Positions 31,790 through 36,740 of a DNA stretch of 36,740 nt are shown here, in pieces. The position numbers were made by a program, and so were the translations under genes. Each line of letters begins with the position of its first letter. Position 1 is the first letter of the stretch. Origin of the DNA: Desulfuromonadaceae bacterium UBA2294 (GTDB taxonomy: Bacteria; Desulfobacterota; Desulfuromonadia; Desulfuromonadales; UBA2294); the NCBI GenBank assembly GCA_002345625.1, contig DDWE01000156.1, positions 1 through 36,740 of the forward strand, given 5' to 3'. The notes beneath the pieces were generated by a model. The model saw nothing but the letters and a program-made list of their open reading frames with translations. It was not told the origin of the DNA and did not search any database.

Positions 31790-32632
31790 GCAGCTCTCAT
31801 CCTCACCTGAACCAGCCGCTCCTGCCGACGACGGCATACTGCCCGGTTTAATCGTGCCGCCGCTGACGCGGTCAATGATCTTGATAAACTCCTCCACCGG
31901 CTGGGCACCGACAATGGAGATCCCGTTAACCAGAAAGGCCGGAGTGCCGTTGAAACCGAAGGCAGCGGCTTCTTCCTGATCGGCGTCGACAACAGCATTG
32001 AGAGACGGATCGTCCAGGTCGGTTTTGAGGCGCTTCATATCGGCGCCGGCCTGTGCTGCGGTTTTGATCAGGAAGGCTTCCCCCTTTTCGTTGAGTTGGG
32101 CCTGATTGGCGAAGATCAGATCGTGAAATGTGTAGGCCGGTTCACTCCCCTGGCGGGCGATGGCCTCGAAGTAGCGGGCGGCGGTTTCGGCATGCGGATG
32201 AAACGACAGCGGCAGGTGCTTGAAAACGATACGCAGCTGGCCGCAATAGGCGGCACGTAGCTGATGCAGGGTGTCGGCGCCGCGCACGCAGTAGGGGCAC
32301 TGGAAATCGGAGTAGGTGACGATGGTGATCGGCGCCTCCGGGTTGCCGAGGATGGCCCGGCCCGGGGCGATGACCGGTTGTCTGGGGTTGGTGTATTCGG
32401 CGGCGCGCTGCTGCTGGGCAAGCTGCTCTTCGCGCGCAGCATATTCGATGGAGGCTTTTTTCTGGGTGCGCTGTAGTGCTTCCATAAACAGCAGCGGATT
32501 GGCCTCGATGGCATTGGTCAGCACCTCCGGGTTCTGCTCCAGCAGGGTCTGCAACTGCTGCGGAGTGGTGGGGGTTGCGCAACCGAACAGGCCGAGGCAG
32601 AGAAGGGCGAGGATGGTCGATTTGAGTGACAT
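31781..32632 (-). CDS. DsbA-family thiol-disulfide oxidoreductase, lipoprotein
   Basis: A 283-residue protein with a lipobox LFGC (C18), so it is lipid-anchored and faces the periplasm. Residues 25-85 are a helical linker. The thioredoxin-fold domain starts about 95 with the active site CPYC at C112 and C115 (YSDFQCPYCVRG), the helical insert, and the cis-proline in NGTPAFLVNG. This is the DsbA/DsbG-like (thioredoxin_4) group. It would oxidise or isomerise exported protein disulfides; DsbB is not in the window. CAGGAG precedes the ATG. The genes upstream encode cysteine-containing exported proteins, possible clients (inference). Confidence 0.93.
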   Translation of the reverse strand: MSLKSTILALLCLGLFGCATPTTPQQLQTLLEQNPEVLTNAIEANPLLFMEALQRTQKKASIEYAAREEQLAQQQRAAEYTNPRQPVIAPGRAILGNPEAPITIVTYSDFQCPYCVRGADTLHQLRAAYCGQLRIVFKHLPLSFHPHAETAARYFEAIARQGSEPAYTFHDLIFANQAQLNEKGEAFLIKTAAQAGADMKRLKTDLDDPSLNAVVDADQEEAAAFGFNGTPAFLVNGISIVGAQPVEEFIKIIDRVSGGTIKPGSMPSSAGAAGSGEDESCVQ

Positions 32633-32788
32633 AGGGAACTCCTGTTTCGCGTTGAAAAGGGTTAGAAACTGTCTATCGTTCGCCTGGCCCGACCACGACC
32701 TCTCAGACCTGTGACGTTTATCAAATTAAGTAGGGTGTCGTCGAAATTCCTGGTTCTTCCTATCCGTTTTATTGTTTGATCACGTTGA

Positions 32789-33211
32789 TCAGCTGCAGCG
32801 TTGGAACAGCAGCGTCTCTTTGAACCAGCCGGCGATATTCAACCATCCGGGATAAGGATCCCAGCTCCCTTGCGAACTAAGATCGAGAAGCGGATGCCCT
32901 TCGCCGGTGGTGGTCACCGCCAGAAGTTGCCCCGAAGGGGAGAAACTCAGCGCCGCGACCTGCGGCCCATAGGTGTTGAGAAAAATCGTCTGTAGTCGGC
33001 CGTTACTCAACAGAAACCAATCGGGATTGCTCATGGCAGGTTGACGGTAACAGAGGCTGGCAGCAGGGTGGCCGGGAAGGGCCTGACAGGTCAGGTCATC
33101 GGGGAACGGAGACGGGGCGGAGAAGGCGGGAAAGACACCGAGGGAAAGGCCGGCGGCGACCAGAAGTCCGCACAAACCGAGCTGCAAAAAGGATCGGCGA
33201 AAACCCCTCAT
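32789..33211 (-). CDS. secreted hypothetical protein with a beta-propeller-like repeat
   Basis: A 140-residue protein; the ATG at 33211 follows GGAGGGAG. It has a signal peptide to about residue 32 (LGLCGLLVAAGLSLGVFPAFSA). The mature part contains four cysteines or fewer and the segment GPQVAALSFSPSGQLLAVTTTGEGHPLLDL, which looks like one WD40/beta-propeller blade, too short for a complete propeller. No family recognised. It may be a truncated gene or a small protein of its own. Confidence 0.62.
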   Translation of the reverse strand: MRGFRRSFLQLGLCGLLVAAGLSLGVFPAFSAPSPFPDDLTCQALPGHPAASLCYRQPAMSNPDWFLLSNGRLQTIFLNTYGPQVAALSFSPSGQLLAVTTTGEGHPLLDLSSQGSWDPYPGWLNIAGWFKETLLFQRCS

Positions 33212-33306
33212 CGTCTCCCTCCAGACAACGCCGCACCAACACCGGGAGAAACGCACGGCGGCGGCCAGAAAATAATGCTGCGCATCGAGTCTTTATTCCG
33301 GATGGA

Positions 33307-33861
33307 TCACTCGCCTCCGAGCATCCCCTCCTTCATACTCTCATCCGCCGGCTTGTTGCCGAGATAGATCAACAGCACCCCTTTGGCCAGACCCGGCGCA
33401 TTGCTCGATCCGAGCAGGCGGCCGTTGTGGGTGACGCTGACCGTGCCATCCGCGGCGACCGCCAGATCAACCCGGTCCTTTTCGATAAAGTCGGCGTCGA
33501 ACCAGCTTAAGAACGCCTTCACCGCCGAGCTGTTCATCAACTGCGGACTGTTATTGGCCAACCCCTCGGCGAAAGCATCAACGATCTTCTGTTTTTCGAC
33601 CTTGCTGTAAAGAAAATCCATGCGGATCAGCTTGGAGCCGGTTCCGTCGACCACCTGTTCAGTGCGGGTCGCCTTCTGTGCCGTGTAGAGTGAGCCGATA
33701 TATATCTTGAAGAACAGCTTCTTACGGATGCCATAACCGTTGAGGTTAAGTGTCTCACCGCCAATCTGCACCTGCGGCTCCAGTTTCACCCCGGCCACCT
33801 CGACCGCCAAAGCGGAGCCGGACCAGACCAGAAGCACCAAGGTCACAAACAATCGCATCAT
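33307..33861 (-). CDS. chalcone-isomerase-like exported protein
   Basis: A 184-residue protein with a signal peptide (about 1-19) and the pattern VAGVKLEPQVQIGGETLNLNGYGIRKKLFFKIYIGSLYT typical of bacterial chalcone isomerase-like proteins (chalcone_3). GNPQ-type changes make isomerase activity unlikely; the family is thought to bind small hydrophobic ligands in the periplasm. GGAAAGGA precedes the double ATG at 33861. It is in line with the neighbouring exported proteins but its role is unknown. Confidence 0.87.
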   Translation of the reverse strand: MMRLFVTLVLLVWSGSALAVEVAGVKLEPQVQIGGETLNLNGYGIRKKLFFKIYIGSLYTAQKATRTEQVVDGTGSKLIRMDFLYSKVEKQKIVDAFAEGLANNSPQLMNSSAVKAFLSWFDADFIEKDRVDLAVAADGTVSVTHNGRLLGSSNAPGLAKGVLLIYLGNKPADESMKEGMLGGE

Positions 33862-33915
33862 AGGGCTATCCTTTCCAGTTGGAGACAACAACCAGCATCT
33901 GCCTGCGGACTGGGC

Positions 33916-34422
33916 TCAATAAAACTTCGGATCCCGTCTATTTTGAATAGCGTGCCGGATCTCTTGCGAGTCGATGCTGACAAGCGCCTGTGCCATCTCT
34001 TCTTGGCTGACCTCGGCCTGCACACAGGCGATATAACCCTTCCCGATCGACGTCATCGACTCATAAACGGCACGATCAGTATAACGGGTCTGCGGAGTCA
34101 GCAGACTGCCCACCCTTTTTTTCAGCGCATGTGGCATTTTCGCCGCCTCCCCGCAGTCAAAACAGGCGGCCGGAAACCCCAGATCCGGGCCGGCAAATTC
34201 GGCGAGAGCCTGCACCGCGCGCCTCTGCGCGTCAGCCAGCGCGGTCTCGGGGGTACTGGATGGCGACGATGCACCGATAACACAGATGGCATCGCCACAC
34301 TGCGGTTCTTCAAAACACAAAGGCGGAACTGAAGACATATCGAATACCGCATCAGCCATGTCAACGCTTGGTGTACAAGAGCAACCGAACAGAAGCAGCA
34401 AAGACAGCAGTCGTCGCATCAT
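33916..34422 (-). CDS. LPP20-like lipoprotein A
   Basis: A 168-residue lipoprotein. GAAGGGAGACGGGG lies before the double ATG at 34422, while the upstream open frame lies in the neighbouring gene. The lipobox LLFGC gives C14. The mature part has PPLCFEEPQCGDAICVIGASS, then TALADAQRRAVQALAEF, a variable loop with cysteines (AACFDCGEA), and GKGYIACVQAEVSQEEM. The DA-x-R-x-A-V-x-x-L-A plus late V-A-E strand pattern resembles LPP20/FlgT-like outer-membrane lipoproteins. It is a paralogue of the gene at 34439-34909, which lies just upstream with a 16-bp gap. Confidence 0.75.
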   Translation of the reverse strand: MMRRLLSLLLLFGCSCTPSVDMADAVFDMSSVPPLCFEEPQCGDAICVIGASSPSSTPETALADAQRRAVQALAEFAGPDLGFPAACFDCGEAAKMPHALKKRVGSLLTPQTRYTDRAVYESMTSIGKGYIACVQAEVSQEEMAQALVSIDSQEIRHAIQNRRDPKFY

Positions 34423-34438
34423 CCCCGTCTCCCTTCCT

Positions 34439-34909
34439 TCAGAGCGCGTCGCCATGCAACCTAGCAAGTTTCTCCCGACTCTCGCGCACGCACCGGTCAA
34501 TCGTTTCCGGGGCGATTTCGCCCTTGACACAGGCCCGCTGGGTTTTTCCGGTTGAAGCCTCGTCTTCAAAGATGACCTTCTGCGTATAGTGCACCTGCGC
34601 CGCAAGGCACACGGCGATCGCCTTCTCCAAAGTTCGCGACATTGGCGACGACTCCTGCGGGAAATAACCGGCACTGAACACCGGCAAGCGCCGCAAATAG
34701 GCCGTGAGCTGTTTCACCACGTCGAGTCTGGCATCAGACATCGCTGCCGTCGGGTTTTCCCATTCACCCGACACGCCGATATAAGAACAGGTCGCATCGT
34801 GGCAAAGCGTCGCATCGTTGCACAACGGCGGCAAAGGGGTCTCCACCATTGCCGGGTTCGGTGTACAGGCAGCACAGAACAGTAACAGCGCAACAGCCCA
34901 ACGCTTCAT
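34439..34909 (-). CDS. LPP20-like lipoprotein B
   Basis: A 156-residue lipoprotein, paralogue of the gene at 33916-34422. The ATG at 34909 is preferred because GGAGG lies 6 bases away; the ATG at 34915 abuts GGAGG. Signal peptide LLLFCAAC gives C15. Shared marks with A: PPLC near the start, C-x-D-A-x-C, a strand with IGVSG, DARLDVVKQLTAYL, the HYTQKVIFEDEASTGKTQRACVKGEIA segment. It lies 19 bp after the U32 gene in the same direction. Confidence 0.75.
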   Translation of the reverse strand: MKRWAVALLLFCAACTPNPAMVETPLPPLCNDATLCHDATCSYIGVSGEWENPTAAMSDARLDVVKQLTAYLRRLPVFSAGYFPQESSPMSRTLEKAIAVCLAAQVHYTQKVIFEDEASTGKTQRACVKGEIAPETIDRCVRESREKLARLHGDAL

Positions 34910-34928
34910 TGTCATCCTCCGACCAGAT

Positions 34929-36740
34929 CTATTCCAGTGTGCCGCTGAAATTGAAACTGTGCGTCCCACTCAGCGGCCGATCGCTGGCGACCGCTTCGAG
35001 CACCTGTTTGCCGCGTGGCGTGAACGGGCCGACATGCCCGAGCTCGACGCCGTAGTGACGAGCACCGGCCTGAGAGAGGCGACGCAGGTTGCCGAGCAGG
35101 GAAAAGTCGCTGCTTGAGGTCAGGACGCTGATCTCCCCCTGAGTGCGGACATGATAGGCCTCACCGCGGTCGGAGAGGACCGGCCCGTCGCCTTTCAGGC
35201 GCGGCAGCGGCACCCGGGTGGTCATCAGCGGGATCTGGGCGTAAACGGTAATCTCCAGATCGACCCCTGCATCGCGCTGCAGCAACGCTTCCATGTTGCC
35301 CGCTTCGTCCTCGATGTACAGGGTGCAGGCTTTCGCGCCGAGAGTGCGCCATTCGAGCAGCGCCTGTGAGTTGAGACTGAACAGGCGGCTGCCGGTGATC
35401 AGGTGCAATCTTTCGTGGCCGGTAAACAGGGCGAAGTGACCGAGGTTGTTGAGGCGGAAGGTGGTCTGGCCGGCGGCGATCAAAGCGTCGATCGCCGCGC
35501 GCAGATCGGCCCAGTCGCTATCGAAAGCGATAAACGGTAGATCGAAAATCAGCTTCTGTGACTGGCGCAGCAACCGCTGCGGCAGCCTTTCAGGGCGCAG
35601 GTTCGGCGTCAGCGGCAACAGCAGACGATCGACGGCGCGGTTCTCGAGCAGTCCGCTGTCGCGCGGGTCGCGGATGCCGACGGTCAGGGTGCGTCCGCCA
35701 TCGGTCTTCGGCGGCACCGGTAGCAGCAGACTGGCCAGCGCCTGCATCCGGCGTCCGGTGATCGACTGCTGACGCTGCTCGGCCAGCTGCCGGCGCAGGT
35801 CGCGGTAGAATTCGCGGCGAACCTCCTTCAGCCGACTCGGAGGAATCACCACCGCCGGCAGCTCACCACAGGTCAGGGTATCAAGCTGGATCGCCTCGGC
35901 ACCGCCTTTGACAAACACCCCGTGAAGGATTTCATGCGACAAGGGACGGTCACTGGCCTCGAAGCTCTCGACCGGGAAGCTGGCGGTCACCGTTGCCCCC
36001 GGCGCGGTGGCGGTCAGAGTCAGATGGCCGCTATCGGGCATCGCTACTTGCAGATCGATGCTGAAACTTTGCGCCGGAGCGCTCTGCAACAGACGGCGGC
36101 AGGCATTATCACTGAGGGTAAAGGCCGTATCGGACGAGACCTTGAACACGCTGTCGCCACGGCTGAACGACTCATCAAAGGGGGAGATCACCGTCACCCG
36201 GTCACCGGCGGCGGCCTGGTTGGAGCGCTTGCCCGCCACCTGCAGCTCCTTGACCGTAAAGGCACGGCCGGCGCGGTCGCTCTGTGGCTGGATACGCAAA
36301 CGATCGCCAAGCACCACCGGTCCACCGCTGCGGAAGGTTAACCGTCCGCCCTGCACCTGCTCAACCTTGCCGAGGAAACGGCCGGTGGCACCGTGCTGGT
36401 TAGGGACGGTGATGTCGGTCGGACGACCACCGGGGAGGAAGCCCTTGGTCGGCGGCCGGCCGAAGGAGTCTTTCAACTTCAGCTTGGCGACGCGGACCGC
36501 TTCCGGGCGCTGCGCCGGTTTGGCATCGATGACGCTGCGATAGGCACCAACGACGCTGGCGACATACTCGGCGCTCTTCATCCGCCCTTCGATCTTCAGG
36601 CTACCGACACCGGCCGTCTGCAGATCACCGATCAGATCGATGGCGGAGAGATCGTTGGTCGAAAAGTAGTAGCCCTCTTCGCGCTTGTTTTTGTACAGCC
36701 GCCGGCAGGGCTGGGCGCAGCGGCCGCGATTGCCGCTGGC
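34929..36740 (-). CDS. peptidase U32 family protein, RlhA-like, 5' end outside window
   Basis: At least 603 residues; the frame runs off the right edge, so the N-terminal part with the start is missing. The visible N-terminal piece ASGNRGRCAQPCRRLY, followed by STNDLSAIDLIGDLQTAGVGSLKIEGRMKSAEYVA, is the U32 signature with iron-sulfur-type cysteines. The long C-terminal extension (LTFRSGGPVVLGDRLRIQPQ, KRSNQAAAGDRV, and later LRPERLPQRLL) resembles the DUF3656-containing form, as in E. coli RlhA, which hydroxylates C2501 of 23S rRNA. RlhA-like assignment is inference. An internal ATG at 36581 is not the start, as the frame is open and homologous upstream. Confidence 0.9.
   Translation of the reverse strand, partial: ASGNRGRCAQPCRRLYKNKREEGYYFSTNDLSAIDLIGDLQTAGVGSLKIEGRMKSAEYVASVVGAYRSVIDAKPAQRPEAVRVAKLKLKDSFGRPPTKGFLPGGRPTDITVPNQHGATGRFLGKVEQVQGGRLTFRSGGPVVLGDRLRIQPQSDRAGRAFTVKELQVAGKRSNQAAAGDRVTVISPFDESFSRGDSVFKVSSDTAFTLSDNACRRLLQSAPAQSFSIDLQVAMPDSGHLTLTATAPGATVTASFPVESFEASDRPLSHEILHGVFVKGGAEAIQLDTLTCGELPAVVIPPSRLKEVRREFYRDLRRQLAEQRQQSITGRRMQALASLLLPVPPKTDGGRTLTVGIRDPRDSGLLENRAVDRLLLPLTPNLRPERLPQRLLRQSQKLIFDLPFIAFDSDWADLRAAIDALIAAGQTTFRLNNLGHFALFTGHERLHLITGSRLFSLNSQALLEWRTLGAKACTLYIEDEAGNMEALLQRDAGVDLEITVYAQIPLMTTRVPLPRLKGDGPVLSDRGEAYHVRTQGEISVLTSSSDFSLLGNLRRLSQAGARHYGVELGHVGPFTPRGKQVLEAVASDRPLSGTHSFNFSGTLE

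Noticed and set aside
31285..31998. 237-codon minus-strand frame over the vapC end, the gap and the dsbA-like gene
   Set aside because: It overlaps the DsbA-like gene in another frame and vapC in antisense, and reads through low-complexity and element sequence.
34929..36581. Using the internal ATG at 36581 as the U32 start
   Set aside because: The frame continues to the window edge with clear U32 homology (the GNRGRC and STNDLS segments), so the gene is cut by the edge.

Overview
The window reads as a high-GC chromosome segment from a deltaproteobacterium of the Desulfuromonadales/Geobacterales type. That placement is inferred from gene content and order: a hemA-hemC-cobA/hemD-hemB run joined to a CcsA/HemX-type gene and a siroheme synthase N-domain gene, orphan two-component systems, a PPSR-type dikinase regulator, and intergenic hairpin repeats of a kind I remember from such genomes. 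No database search was possible. Nearly all of the sequence is ordinary, intact chromosome. I see no rRNA, tRNA, CRISPR array, prophage or intact transposase.

Region by region. (1) 1-1.7 kb: the body of an M16 zinc peptidase gene cut by the window edge and a small secreted DUF4019-like protein, both minus strand. (2) 1.9-5.35 kb, plus strand: a periplasmic amino-acid-type binding protein, with no permease genes, followed by a hybrid histidine kinase. This looks like a two-gene sensory unit and ends at a strong bidirectional terminator. (3) 13.3 to 5.5 kb, minus strand: an eight-gene tetrapyrrole operon (SIS protein, siroheme synthase N-domain, ccsA/hemX, hemA, hemC, cobA-hemD fusion, hemB, glutamine amidotransferase). 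It has a near-consensus sigma-70 promoter and is interrupted before hemB by a 7-nt-period repeat tract. Thioredoxin is divergent from it.

(4) 18.8 to 13.9 kb, minus strand: dapF, HIT protein, HAD phosphatase, nfo, dtd, darP/yjgA and a DUF502 membrane protein. Two intergenic repeat blocks flank nfo. (5) 18.9-20.3 kb, plus strand: a secreted protein with a polyampholyte tail, a small hypothetical protein and a metallo-beta-lactamase-fold enzyme. (6) 22.4 to 20.4 kb, minus strand: prmA, rsmE and a zinc-ribbon protein with an acidic tail. (7) 22.5-29.4 kb, plus strand: the PPSR-type regulator, an OmpR-type regulator with its kinase, an HtrA/Deg protease, a 117-bp hairpin element, then a NarL-type kinase and regulator. 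(8) 29.6-31.4 kb: an ATP-grasp-like protein and a vapBC toxin-antitoxin pair, followed by about 400 bp of non-coding debris. (9) 36.7 to 31.8 kb, minus strand: a U32 peptidase-family gene (probably RlhA-like, cut by the window edge), two related lipoproteins, a chalcone-isomerase-like secreted protein, a small secreted protein and a DsbA-like lipoprotein.

The heme block would supply all steps from glutamyl-tRNA to uroporphyrinogen III and the branch to siroheme, with CcsA/HemX linking to cytochrome c maturation. This fits a cytochrome-rich anaerobe. The kinase/HtrA and DsbA/lipoprotein groups concern the cell envelope. The least explained items are the binding-protein/hybrid-kinase pair, the tandem related lipoproteins, the ATP-grasp-like orphan and four different intergenic repeat types.
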